Shown: positions 10,970-22,689, numbered from the stretch's first letter. The stretch is 64,000 nt of DNA from Acanthosepion pharaonis (GCA_903632075.3 CAHIKZ030004276.1:337001-401000); one strand, 5' to 3'. Program-made: numbers and translations. The notes: a model not told the origin generated them from the sequence alone.

Positions 10970-12720
10970 GCTTGCTGATATATAGTAGTATTAGTAGATA
11001 TAACATTGTCTGAATTTTTCCATTAAAATGGTCAATCTCAAGTCAACTTTGCACTGGAGTTGGAATAACTTATTTTATGAGTAGGTCTGCCAAAACACAC
11101 CGAAACAATGTCGTTGGAAAGTGGAAAACAAAAAGTGTCTGCCATTTCTTGAAGTGGGGTCGTCATACAGATTTGTTGAGGCAATTAGAGCTCTGTACAG
11201 AAGCACCACTGCCACCATTGCATTGCCTTATGGTGAGACTGATTCTATTAAAGTTAAAGTAGGAGTTCTACAAGTGACATTCCTTTTATGGTGGCAGTAG
11301 TGAAACAAAGTTCTCAATGTCTCTTGGGTATGTCTGTTTTCTTTTTTGGTTCAGAAGTTAGGATAATAATGGTTTAAGTGGTCAAGCTCAAATCAGATTT
11401 GCACTGAGTTGAAACAACTAATTAATTGCTGACATATAGTAGTATTAGTAGATATAATAGTCTTATATAGTCTGAATTTTTTTATTAGTCTTTTTTCTTA
11501 TCATTTCTATTGATTGCATTATGAAAGTTAAAGGTTGGTTGTATTTTAAGTATGTGCATGTTCACATATGATAAAGAAAAAGGAAGCAAAGGTTGAGGTT
11601 CTACTATATACCATTTATTTTTTTTAATGATGACTGTAGTGAAACAAAGTTCTCAATGTCTCTTTGGTATGTCTATTTTTCTTTTTTCTTTCAGAAGCAA
11701 GGATAGCAATGACAATTAAAATGGTCAAGCTCAACTCAGCTTTGTGCTGAGTTGGAATGACCAATTCACTTGCTTCATGTGTAGGTCTACAAGGCTTCAT
11801 GATGTCATTAGAAAGTGGAAAAATAGTTTGGTTGTCAGTGGATCAGGGAAACTAACAATCACCAGTGGTAACAGAATTACCACATGATTCCCATCTTGGG
11901 GTAAAAAGGAGAAAGAGAGTGAGCCGGGAAATGTTTACCTTTTCACAGAATTCAACAGTGCCACCTAACAACATTTAACAAAACCAATCATATTTCCACT
12001 TCCTTTACTCTTTGCATCATGGGAAAATATATTTCTTTTCTTTTTTTATTATTCGTTATTATTATTTCATTTATCGATTTTATTTCATTTTCCCACACAT
12101 TATGGGTAACCTTGAATCATCAAAGCTAATTCTTGCACTTTACTTTATTGTTGAAAAGTTTAAACATGGCTGTGAGATGTCCATTTTCTTTTTCTTGGTC
12201 TACAGGTAAGTCAGTATGTATTGTTACAATGATCACGCTCAAGTCCACCTTGCATTGAGTTGGAACAACCAAAGAGAAAATTTGAATTGCTTCATAGGTT
12301 GAGGTTTTGGAAGACACATGCAATTGCCATGTGGTGGAATGTGGAAGAAGAGAGTTCAGTCATCAGCAAAACAAATGTTTCTCAGTGAGAACATAATTAC
12401 CACGTGGTACTACATCTTGGAGGAAGGGGGATAAAATGAGTGAGTCAGGAAATGTTTGCCTTTTTATAAACTTCAACAGCACCACCTAACAGCATTTTCT
12501 GAAGGCAAGTGAGGTAATCATATTTCCAGTTCTTAGCATCATGGGAAAATATATTTCTTTTTCTTTTTTTATTATTATTCATTATTATTTGATTTATCGA
12601 TTTTATTTCATTTTCCAACACATTCTGGGTAATCTTGATTCACCAAAGCTAATTCTCATACTGTTAATTGACAAATTCTTTTGAATTCAGATTCAACATT
12701 TTATTTCATTTCCCACAGTA
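10970..12720. repeat. Unclassified repeat family B, four locally duplicated decayed copies
   Basis: The core 'ggtcaagctcaactcagctt' / 'gtgctgagttggaatgacc' recurs at about 11031, 11381, 11726 and 12228. Copies share a leading block 'acaaagttctcaatgtctct' (11304, 11644). Copies 3 and 4 also share a trailing block 'catcatgggaaaatatattt' (12016, 12537) followed by a T-rich stretch. Spacings are irregular (about 345-520 bp), so the array has been rearranged. A fifth copy is at 18405-18680. No coding similarity was seen, and I cannot assign a class. Confidence 0.7.
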
Positions 12721-13440
12721 TACATGCAGATGTAATATTGTCTGAACTTCTTTATTCATTTTGACAAGTTTTTCTTTCATATATTGTTGCATTTCTTTTA
12801 AAACTCAGACTGTTTTGCTTTATATCTTTTTATGACCACTAATTAAACAGCATAGATAGAAAATAAAAAAAAGTAGCTTATGATAAAACTCATATCTCAC
12901 ACCCTTAGGTGCCTGTCTGTCATTGATAGTACCTTACAATATGGAAGCTAATCAGCAAAATTTACTCATATACGTGTATTTTTATTACATTATCTACTCA
13001 GCATTATATGGTATTTATTCAATTTTTTTAGATTTTATAAAAAGAAGATAAAGCAAATGAAATTTTATTTTTCCAAAGCCAGAGATCCAATATTGTGATG
13101 AAACTTGAACTAATATTTTAAATAGTTTATTTTATTTTATTGCTCTTACAGTTCTTGTTAAGCTTCTTAATTATTGAGTACCAGAAAGAGACTAGTGCTG
13201 TTTCCAGACTGATAAACAGAAAAGAGGGTGATTAGTTGACTTCAGGACATTATGGCAGACATTACCTAAGTTAAATATATGCCAAGAGTTCTGTGGTGGT
13301 TTTAATTTTTATGTGGTCTTATTTAAACTTCAACAAATTTATTGAACAGTGCAAAGCTACATTTAACAAAGTTTTATAAAAAATTTATTTTTCAAATAAA
13401 ATTTTATCCCTGATAAAAAAAAGTTTTTATGTACTTGAAA
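12720..13440. other. AT-rich sequence, nothing recognised
   Basis: No reading frame, repeat or RNA gene could be supported. Confidence 0.5.
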
Positions 13441-13449
13441 TATATATCT

Positions 13450-13856
13450 TGTAATGGGAGGGATCTATGACAGAAAGATTTATTCTCCCATTTGTATTTT
13501 CCCCATTATAGGCATTATTATATCAGTGATATAATAGCACTGTAGTTCACGGATGGAACAGAATGGCTGAAAGGAAAAGCAATGACAAACATACTTTGTT
13601 CCCAGAGAAACCTTTATATCACTAAGTGTTATGGTAGTTTACCCATGCATGTATGGACACTCCCAGCTATAAATAGGAGCAGGTACTATGTTTTAGAGAG
13701 GGAAATTTCCAGCAGTCAGCTCCGACAGTCAGACCGAACATTCTTGCTGCAAAACTCTCATTTATATATGTTTGTATTACTATTCTGTTAATATATTTGT
13801 TTAACTCAATTCTTATCTTTGTCCCTTTATTTCTGGCCCCTAGCAAGACCACAACA
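13450..13856 (+). mobile_element. Possible solo LTR
   Basis: A block of about 407 bp begins tgtaatgggagg and ends gaccacaaca (TG...CA). It has a well-placed TATA element 'tataaatagg' at about 13670, followed by 'cagtcagaccgaacattctt' and a T-rich region with 'tttatttctggcccct'. This is the order expected for U3-R-U5 of a gypsy-type LTR. The bases next to it (tatct / ctaaa) do not form a target duplication and no internal domains lie beside it. A solo LTR is therefore a hypothesis. The alternative is an unrelated promoter-like sequence. Confidence 0.4.
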
Positions 13857-13873
13857 CTAAAACATACACAAAA

Positions 13874-13894
13874 CTATATATATATATATATATA
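13874..13894. repeat. (AT)n microsatellite
   Basis: About 10 TA dinucleotides. Confidence 0.9.
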
Positions 13895-14020
13895 GTGTGT
13901 TAGGGCAGCAGGTCATTTTTCAAACATATATTCTTAACTATAACAGACAATGAATGTCCATTATGTTTGATTATGAGTTTGTATAGTTTCTTTAATTTCA
14001 GGAGAAAATAAAGACAAAAA

Positions 14021-16174
14021 CTGTCCAACATTTGGATATTTTTTATTATGCTGTTCCTCAATCTAAGCTTTCAGCTCTCATGAGCCATCATCAAAGTGGT
14101 TATATGGACATTTCAACAAAGATATTCACCATCAAAGATGATATCCTGTTATGTTCACATAGAAGTTTGCTATGTGACAATAACAGTCGCAGAATAGAAT
14201 GGAATTATAAACACTCCTTTAATAAAAGCAGTCACACAACTAAAAAATAACAACACTATTGTTATCCAACGAGCTAATAAAACTAATAATTTCATTATTT
14301 TAAACAAACATGAGTACCACTCAAAATTATACACCATTTTGGATGATCATAATAAATTTAAAATGTTAACCAATAACACCACCTCCCAACTTGAAAACCA
14401 TATCAATAAACTTATTACTGCTAACAATGCTGAAACAGGATCTTATAAACTTCAAAAGATTATAGGTGATTATAAACCTGGCTACCTTTATGGAATCCAT
14501 AAAAAGATCATCCCCTCCAACCTATCATTTCACAAATACCTACACCAGTATATTACCTTTTGAAGACCATTAACAAATTAATTACTTCCTACCTCCCAAA
14601 TGAACACTGTATTAACTCCACAAGTGAATTTATACAAATTCTTCACGCTGTAAAACCAAACAGCCAAATAATTGCATCTTTGGATGTACAAAATTTATTT
14701 ACTAATTTCCTCATCCATGAAATGATTGACACTATTATCTGTGATGTATACAATCACACTTCTCCCCCACCCATCAATATTAAAGCTACTATTTTAAAAA
14801 AATTATTATTAGCATGTACCACTCAAGTACCTTTTCATGAGACCTGGGTAATATTTATACTCAAATAGATGGTATTGTGATGGGATCTCATTTAGGCCCC
14901 CTTTTTCTAATTATTATATGGCACATTTAGAAAATAAAATACTTAATAACACTCATAACTAAAAATATTGATGAAATTACACAACTAAAAAAACAAATTC
15001 ACTCCATCCTCAAATTCACATTGGAACTTAATATTAATAATAAAACTTCATTCCTTGATTTACTTATTGATTCCAGCACACATAAATTTACTACTTCTCT
15101 ATATAGAAAACCCACTAGCATTAACTCAAGCCTTCTTAATTACAATAGTGAATGCCCCCAATAAGTTAGCTGTTATAAAAAACTTAATTCAGTACACACA
15201 AATGATATCTTCTCAAACCATATCCTATAAAGAATTACATAATATCAAACAAACACGCATTAATAATGGATTTCCTAATTCCATCATTGATCAACAAATT
15301 AAAATGTATCTCAATAAATTTAATAATACCTCTAACAAAATCGATAATATTAATGATAATAGTGTATGTCAAAATAAACATAATACTATTAACTTACACT
15401 ATTGTAACTAAATGCATGATAATTACAAACAGTATGAAACAACACTAAAATACATAATAGGTAGAAATGTTAAACCCATTAATAATAATAAACAAGTTAA
15501 GCTCATCATATATTATAAAAAATTCAAAATAATTGACCACACAGTTTCTAATAACCCTGCAACCACACAACTAAATCCTCTACAAAAAAACAATGTAGTG
15601 TATCAATTTACATGCCTGTTCAGAGATTGTATCTTTAATACTAATAATAAATCCATTACTACATTGGTTTTACTACAACCACACATTCTCATAGACTTAG
15701 CTGTCACCTTTCTAATCTTAGTTCTATTAAACAACATTTCTTAGAAAAACATAGCCATGTACATAATATTAGATATTAGATGATAACACAACAATACTCA
15801 CACAGTAAAAAAAAACTTCAGATATTGGAGACCATCTACATTAAAACAAAGCAACCCACACTCAACAAAATTACATTTCAGACTAGTCACAACACATTAC
15901 ATTGCATCTAAACATATGGTTCTGTCATAAATATTTCTTTTTCTCACATGGTATGACATCATAGAACCTCATCACAAATTTATAACATGCATCTGCTATT
16001 CCGCGACTGTTATTGTTGCGTAGCAAACTTCTGTGTAAGCATAACAGGATATCATCTTTGATGGTTAATATCTTTGTTGAAATGTCCATATAACCACTCT
16101 GAAGATGGCTCATGTGAGCTGAAAGCTTAGATCAAGGAACAGCATAATAAAAAAAAATATCCAAATGTTGGACA
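14021..16174 (+). mobile_element. Penelope-like element bounded by inverted 178-bp repeats
   Basis: The left block (14021-14198, beginning ctgtccaacatttggatatt) returns in reverse complement at 15997-16174 with about 90 percent or better identity by eye. Between them lies a plus-strand reverse transcriptase of Penelope type with a C-terminal GIY-YIG-like remnant. Penelope elements are known for terminal repeats that can be direct or inverted, so the layout fits. Each repeat carries the string 'ggctcatgtgagctgaaagc' or its close variant, part of a hammerhead-like motif. No target duplication was identified. The element ends cleanly against unrelated DNA on both sides. Confidence 0.8.
14200..15780 (+). 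pseudogene. Penelope-like reverse transcriptase / GIY-YIG endonuclease, inactivated
   Basis: Consecutive plus-strand frames give the protein in order. The N-terminal part has 'NNTIVIQRANKTNNFIIL' (about 14255-14310), then 'DYKPGYLYGIHKK' (14467-14505). RT motif A is 'SLDVQNLFTNF' (about 14677) and motif B is 'QIDGIVMGSHLGP' (about 14863). 'FLDLLIDSS' and 'TTSLYRKPTS' (15050-15125) follow, then 'LHNIKQTRINNGFPNSIID', and a C-terminal 'NVVYQFTC' (15592) plus 'YYIGFTTTTHSHRLSCH' in the next frame (about 15656). The YxDD box (motif C) expected between motif B and 15000 is missing, apparently deleted. Frameshifts and stops occur throughout. It is certainly inactive. Confidence 0.8.
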
Positions 16175-16242
16175 GGTTAGGTAGAGACAGTGAGTTTCTT
16201 AGAACTAAAGGGTGTTGTGACATAGGAAAGATGTGATGTATG

Positions 16243-16244
<2 letters not shown>

Positions 16245-16275
<31 letters not shown>
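16245..16275. repeat. (CA)n microsatellite
   Basis: About 14 CA dinucleotides directly preceding a large palindrome. Confidence 0.9.
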
Positions 16276-16278
<3 letters not shown>

Positions 16279-16505
16279 AATAAATAAATTACATAGAATA
16301 AAAATTCAAAATTACTCTATTTGAATAGCTATTCCACCCTACAAGAGCTTCCTTGCAGGATTTGTCAACAACAAGGAGTTAAGAATCTTAAGAATTCTTA
16401 ACTCCTTGTTGTTGACAGATCCTGCAAGGAAGCTCTTATAGGGTTATATAGCTATTCAAATAGGGTAATTTTGAATTTCTATTCTGTAATTTATTTATAT
16501 ATACT
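16274..16505. repeat. Near-perfect 230-bp palindrome (foldback element)
   Basis: The sequence is symmetric about 16389-16390. The left arm includes 'caagagcttccttgcaggat' and the right arm its reverse complement, with arms of about 115 bp and few mismatches. There is essentially no loop. It has the form of a hairpin MITE or foldback element. Another possibility is an inverted duplication formed by template switching. Confidence 0.9.
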
Positions 16506-16599
16506 CTGTTATAATAAATACATTGAGCTCTCTTTGTGGATCAGTTTTAATATTTGATGTTATTAGGATTCACTTGGATTATATACCAACTGATTATTA

Positions 16600-16600
<1 letters not shown>

Positions 16601-16642
<42 letters not shown>
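16601..16642. repeat. (AT)n microsatellite
   Basis: About 20 TA dinucleotides. Confidence 0.95.
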
Positions 16643-16646
<4 letters not shown>

Positions 16647-16659
16647 TTCATTTTTCAAA

Positions 16660-17520
16660 ACCCGGTCAAGATATTGTGTCCATGTTCATAGTTGATATTA
16701 TTGAGTGTTGGTTTTTTTGTTTTATTAATAAGGCTTCCATTGTTTTTAGCCTTTTTTTTTTTTGCATGTAGATGATGCTATTATATTTGTTTTGTGAACA
16801 TGTTATGAATAGGGTCTGGAAGGTTTCCATGAGTATTTAAATGAGATCTAATTGATCTATGATCAGAATGATGTAGAGTTAGTCTTCATGTCAAACATGT
16901 TATAGTATGGCTTATATAAAAATTTGCAAATTTTGATTGATCAGGAATACAATTCTTTAATGGCCATTTAACATATATATATTTGGGGATGCAGATTGAA
17001 CTTCAAACAATTTCTAACAGAATTTCTTCCGTGTGTGAGAAGGATTATTCTTAATTTGGCAAATGTATGTGTGTGTGTGTGTTTAATTGTCTTTTAAACA
17101 AAGAAAAAGCAATTATTTTGTATGGAATGCAAAGAATGAAATGTGACTGAACAGGAAATTAAAATTACTTGTCTTTTTGGTGTAGGACTAAAAATCCAAA
17201 ATTTAGTTTGTATGACTATGCAGTAATGAACATCTTGAAAGACAGGAAATGAATCTCTCTCTGTTATTTCCTTTTATATGTATTTTTCCATACCAATCAC
17301 ACAAACATAGTTTTAAACACCTGACTTGGTGTTAAAAAAATAATTTTAATTTCTAAGCGTGTTAGTTGAAAGTTATTAGAATTTGAATAATTTATTACAG
17401 TTGTTAAAAAGATGAATCTTTGAAAACATGATAATTTGATATAAGTTTCAATTCTTTTATATGAATTATAAGCTGACTAAATTTTATTTTAAGTTAGTTT
17501 CAGTTGGAATATCATGTTTC
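16660..17520. other. AT-rich sequence, nothing recognised
   Basis: It contains a short (TG)n tract near 17066 and no supported gene or repeat. Confidence 0.5.
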
Positions 17521-17532
17521 ATTAATGATATT

Positions 17533-17652
17533 AAGTTATAAGTTGACCCAATTCAAACAAAATAAAACTTATTTTTGTTTAATATCATTAACGAAAGGTG
17601 ATATTAAATGAAAATAAGTTTTATTTTGTTTGAAGTTGGTCAACTTATAAAG
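17533..17652. repeat. Inverted repeat, about 53-bp arms
   Basis: The arm at 17533-17586, with 'caaacaaaataaaacttatt', is repeated in reverse complement at 17600-17652 with few differences around a loop of about 13 bases. It is a hairpin MITE-like structure, not related in sequence to the palindrome at 16274-16505. Confidence 0.85.
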
Positions 17653-18404
17653 TATGTTTTAATGACATGTCTGCTTTAATTTCTGAGTATTGGATTTATT
17701 TATCTTATCAAATTTTAATTTATGCAGATTTTTCATAATTATTCATGATCACATGAAATAATTAGTATGGTTCTTTTGTAAAACTTGACCTGTTGTTAAA
17801 TAGTGACAAATTCAATAGGAAATCAGCACAAAGTAATTTCTTTTGATGATTCAATCTGAGATAATCATCTCTGACCCAAGAACTGTTACTTTTCTCAGTT
17901 CTGTTGGGTATCCTGTGATCATGTTTATTATGTAACAGATTCACCCGTTTGTAATGACACTGATAGTTTATTAAAGATGAATATTTTATTGTGTTGGATG
18001 GATGGATATATATTTGAATCCAGGGTAAAAAGGTCACAGGAAAAAAAAAAGAAACAAGACACAGTAAACACACAGTAGACAAAATCACAGCTTCCTATCC
18101 CAAAAGTGGATAAAATCCCAGTTTGATAAATAAATTGAAAATTCAAGGAACTTTTAATTCAAATTTTAATGTTATATTGAGTCTTTTTTTCACATAAGTC
18201 GGATTTTATAGGATAATAGCATTCCTTAACTATAAAATATTTCAAATATGTGATTGTAGCATTGTTATAAAACGTTTTTAGAGGTTGGATCAATTTACTA
18301 TGAATTTCTGTTGCAGACAGAGCAGACTCATAAACTCATAAAGTACCAACAGCAACAGATGACTTTATTACCAGCCACCATACATTAATTTAACAAAACC
18401 ATTT

Positions 18405-18680
18405 ATTCTTTTTTCATGGTGACTAGTGAAGCAAAGTTCTCAATGTCTCATAGGTATGTGCATTTTCTTTTTCTAGTTCAGAAGTAAGTAAAGTTAAGTC
18501 AGGATGAGAATGTTTAAAATGGTCAAGCTCAAGTCAGCCTTGCACTGAGTTAGAATGACCAAAGAACTTATTTCATGAGTGGTGCTGCAAGGTATGTCTG
18601 AATGAGGCAGTTGGAAAGTGGACTGAAAATGTATTTTCCTATTATGCATTATCATTTTATTTATCAATTTGAAATAGGGA
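18405..18680 (+). repeat. Unclassified repeat family B, isolated copy
   Basis: It carries the leading block 'gcaaagttctcaatgtctca' (18430) and the core 'atggtcaagctcaagtcagc' (18518) found four times at 10970-12720. Distance and divergence suggest an independent insertion. Confidence 0.65.
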
Positions 18681-19059
18681 AAATGGGAATATTACTATTG
18701 ATTTGTACCCTGTTTAACTACAAACTTGTAAAGCTGAATTAAGACATCATTCCTGAAGGTCAAGCTCCTGGGATCATATCTTGCTGGAATCCAGTTCTAG
18801 TGTTGGGTATCCTGCAATCATTTTGTCAAAAGATCAACAATTACTTTTAAAACTTACAATCAGTTTTGTTAATTTTTTTTCTTTATTTAAATGCTCAGGT
18901 ATTGACTCATTTGTTTTGAAGCCATGTAAAAAGGTCACAGAGAGAATGAAGCAGGACAATGTTAGCACTGTTTCTACATCTTTCTTTAATAGACATTTTT
19001 TATTCCTAAACTTAACCCTAACTCTGTAGACAGGAAGAATAGTGGAAATCTTGCGTCTT

Positions 19060-19275
19060 TTTTTAAAGCATTTCACCCCAAGCAAGGCGGGAATGCCACT
19101 AGCACACAAGGGGTTACAGAGAGTGAGAGCAAGAGTAAAGAGATTTGTTTGAGGAAAGGATATAGAGAAGGATGTGGATCAAGATCAAGGCATCAGAAGA
19201 TGTCAATTGACATTACATATGAATATTTGAAGATTATAGCTATCAAGAAAGTAAGTAGGATGAAGGAAATTTCCA
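19060..19275 (-). mobile_element. LINE family A, 3' end, antisense
   Basis: The antisense 3' terminus 'gcatttcaccccaagcaagg' (19069) is followed by the 3' UTR and the ORF2 end ('tcaattgacattacatatga' equals N-V-N-stem in reverse). It is one of two direct copies separated by about 350 bp. Confidence 0.7.
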
Positions 19276-19276
19276 T

Positions 19277-19350
19277 CTCTGTCCCATAATAACTGTTCCA
19301 TTTATGCACACATCTCATAGACTAACTAGAACAATCATTATGGGACAGAG
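19277..19350. repeat. Short inverted repeat (14-bp perfect arms)
   Basis: The string 'ctctgtcccataat' (19277-19290) and its exact reverse complement (19337-19350) flank 46 bases, between two LINE ends. Confidence 0.85.
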
Positions 19351-19414
19351 GTAGAATAATATAGAAGAATGGCTACTTTAATAATCAGATTAAACTGAAA
19401 GAGGAGAGGAAACA

Positions 19415-19665
19415 TTTTTTTAAAGCATTTCACCCACAATCAAGGCAGGAGTGCCACCAGCATACAAGGGGTTACAGAGAGCAAGAGTAAAGATGGGTGT
19501 TTGAAAAAAGGATATAGAGAAGAATGTGGATCAGGATCAAAGAATCGGATGTCGATTGACATTACATTTGAATATTTGAAGATTATAGCTATCAGAGAAG
19601 CAAGTAGGAAGAAGGAAGTTCCACTGTGAGAGAAGAAGCTGTTGGAGTAGAAGAGGCACTTACAT
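19415..19665 (-). mobile_element. LINE family A, 3' end, antisense (second direct copy)
   Basis: Same structure as 19060-19275, including 'agcatttcacccacaatcaa' and 'gaatatttgaagattatagc'. The two copies share private differences from other family A copies, for example 'gatatagagaag' in place of the usual UTR. They probably arose by local duplication. Confidence 0.7.
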
Positions 19666-19739
19666 TTGGTGCTATTTCCAAACCAGTGTAGACATATAGC
19701 TCTCTTATTTGATTTGGCACTCAAATCTTCCATCCTCTT

Positions 19740-20190
19740 CAAATATCCAAACCTTTCAAACACTGATTGGAAAAGTGCTACTGTATGGATCAGAAACTTG
19801 GACATTATCTGCTCGTCTTGAAAGACAATTGGATGGAACATATACAAATCTATTTACAAAAATCAACAACATTTACTGGAGATCCCATGCAACACTTAAC
19901 ACAACTTACAGAGAACTGAGAGCAATCTCTCGTAAGCTCACAAAAAGGATTACAGTTTGCCAGCCACTACTACTGAGCAGACAGGGAGGTTGTATCATCC
20001 TTACTTTTATGGCATTCTTCTGGAGGTGTCTACTTGCAAATGTTGACTTTCCCAGACACCATGGCTCAGGACTCAGGGTTGGGGATCTGGGGACGACAAT
20101 GCAGGACCAAGCTGTATGAAAAGGGATTGTTAATGGAGTTCCAACCAACCACAGGGAGGTCAAAGGATGACGATGATGAGGAAAGCTCTC
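19740..20190 (+). mobile_element. RTE/CR1-type LINE ORF2 C-terminus
   Basis: The plus strand encodes 'VLLYGSETWTLSARLERQLD' (about 19768-19830), the classic box after the LINE polymerase domain. It is followed by a frame-shifted stretch with 'IYWRSHAT'. The end, about 20060-20165, has 'WGRQCRTKLYEKGLLME'-type residues and 'TTGRSKDD'. It is homologous in layout to the fragment at 9430-9745 and is broken by frameshifts. Confidence 0.7.
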
Positions 20191-20239
20191 TTCCGTTCTG
20201 TGACATATTTTTCTTATATTGTGTTGGGCATGTCATTTA

Positions 20240-22260
20240 GCCTAGTCTGTACTGTAGAGTATCTGATCAAAACCAAAATAGCAGTACCCATGTGAAATTG
20301 GTTTTAGTTCCCAAAATGGTCCAGTACAGCCAGACAACAATGCTACAAAAATCCAGCAGTCAAAGGGTTAATAATAATGGCATTTTTTTATTGTTAACCC
20401 TTTCCCTAACAATTATTTTGGGAATAACATGTCAGTATTAGACACATTTTTTATTTGTTTTTAGTATAGTAACTAAGAAACTGAGAACTGAAACTTGAAG
20501 TACCCAAGCAAGCAGTATCTAACAGCTCTACTAGATGTATGAGTTGATAAATGGACTCATCTCAAGCATAAGGGCATAAAAAGAATCAATATTGATTCAT
20601 AAACACATCAATAGCTGGTTTTTTAACATTATCTTTTGAAAAAGTGTTTATTTGTTCATGTTGGAAAATTACACTTTCAGTAAAAATGTATATACACATC
20701 TATGCTGGAGAAGGGGTTTAATATCTTAAATATTACTGGGTTAACTTATCTTCCTCTTCCCTAATTTGTATGCATCATGCTTGGTTGGTTGTGTGACACT
20801 TAATGACTAGTCGATGTCACCCTAGTATGAACAGCAAAAAACAGATTTTGAGGTAGTGAAGATGTTTCATGGACATGTGGGAAAAGCACATCTTGCAACA
20901 TGATCTACTGGATGTGTAAGGACAGACTGTTGTAATAATAACTAGCTTTCTATTTCAGGGATGAAGAGAAGGCATGTAACACATTTCTACTCTTTGTTAG
21001 CATGTTCTCTTTTATAAATTAAAACCTTCATTTACATTCTTTCAACTTCTCTCTGGCTGTTCTTTATTTTTTGTTTTCAATGTTTTGGTAAATGTCTGTA
21101 CCAATGGCAGGTACTGTTAAAGCCACACAATATACTTTCTCGAAGCTAATTCAATCTTATTTCACGTCAAGCCTAATCCAATATTCTTTTGGTTTTTGTA
21201 ATATTTCTCTTGAAGACAAGGATGATGATGACTTTCCATCAGTTCCTTATGCATTTCCATTTTTATTTCCTTCTCTACTGTTTAAAAATCAGAATCGTCT
21301 TTCTCTAAGATTGTTAGAGAATGTTAGAGAATCCCATCTACGCTGCTATTTAAATTATATTAGAGATGGAGACTAACAGATTCGTGCCATTTCCAATGGT
21401 ATTTGCTCAAATGTGGACACCACCAATTAGCCACAAATTAGAACCTGGCTCACCAATTTTACTTTCTGTGCAGTGTTGCACTACTCACATATCCAGTTTA
21501 ATAACCCACCCAAAAATATTATAATTACGCAAGACATGCATTAAGCTAATTTCAACAATTTCTTTTAACTGGAAACACATCCACTGCATATTATAAGATT
21601 TGATTATTTCAAGATGCCTATAAAAATATATACATATATATTGGGGTAAAATAAATAGTGACAAAGTATATCAAAATTATAAGTGGATATGGCGCCATTG
21701 GGTGGTGCAAGGGATCCGGCGAGGTTTACGCAGGACACTAAAGAAGGAAAATATCTCCCTTCTTTCTTTTTTTAATGGTTGGACAGTTTTGTTTATTTTG
21801 CCAAATACTTACAGATAACTCAGTTATATTTATTCAACTTACTACAGCACAATATCAAGCTGGAAAAAAAGGTGTAGGAAGAGTGTATTGCAGAAATCTC
21901 ACAAATGGAAGGCATATGCTTTGAAAATCACAATTTGAAATCTTCAGCTTTTGACTGGGCTTGAACACTGACACTGAGAAGTATGCAATCACCTTACTCA
22001 CTAAGTAGGAAAAATGATTTGTCTTGAAAATGTCTTTGTATAACAACTGAAAATGAGTTTCTAAGTTATCAAAACAGATGAAAAATTACAAGAAAGCTGA
22101 CATGGTATTGTTTGCATGAAAATATACTGTCAGAATTGAGGCCATTTATTTGAAGACAAACTAAACACAAAGATTCTTTCAGATAAACATTGAATCAAAG
22201 AAATTTTCAAGAATGAAGAATCTTTTTGGGCATTAACTTTTCAATGTAAGCTCACTGTCC
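20240..22260. other. Mostly AT-rich sequence without recognised features
   Basis: I find no supported gene. A 94-codon frame at 21092-21376 (+) has an acidic D-K-D-D-D-D stretch but no family resemblance. A slightly GC-rich spot at 21690-21735 ('ggatatggcgccattgggtg') is unexplained. Confidence 0.45.
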
Positions 22261-22269
22261 AACATAATA

Positions 22270-22500
22270 CCCCATTCCATTGTCAGTCCATTTGATTTTA
22301 TGAATTTAAGCACAGTACTAGATTGGTGGCAAGGTGTCATTTTATAGTTGAAATGACAAAAGATATAACTGCAAGTTCTATGCTAATAGTTTCCTCTCAC
22401 TTGTGCAATTCACTTCTGGCTTTCCAGTCAAGTTTGATCTTCAAAAATTTAAATGAAATGTCAATTGTCACGTGCTTTCTTCTTAATTGCTGTTATTTTA
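22270..22500 (+). mobile_element. LINE family A, 3' end, decayed
   Basis: Frame fragments equivalent to H-E-F-(N/K)-x-x-T-R-L, F-T-V-E and L-Q-K-F-K-C-N-V-N can be followed from 22295 ('tttgattttatgaatttaag') to 22465 ('tcaaaaatttaaatgaaatg'). Stops are frequent. Confidence 0.6.
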
Positions 22501-22689
22501 TTGTATATTGTTATATTATTGCTGTTATTTTATTGTATATTGTTATATTATTCTATAATAATGCTTTTCTTTTTTATATTTATTTCATACTCAGTAACCA
22601 CCTGAAAATTGTTGACTTTATAGCCTTCCTCGAGAGGAAAATTTTTTAAAAAATAGTCTCAAATTTTAAGACCTTACTACAATCAATCC

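Noticed and set aside
13450..13856. Complete LTR retrotransposon
   Set aside because: Only a single LTR-like block is present. No gag, protease or polymerase remnants and no second LTR were seen next to it.
19010..19026. Telomere-like 'cttaaccctaactct'
   Set aside because: Only about two loose units, no array. Chance similarity in AT-rich DNA.
20034..20240. Acidic D-D-D-D-E-E protein end as a host gene
   Set aside because: It lies in the frame continuing a LINE ORF2 C-terminus and is explained by the decayed retrotransposon.
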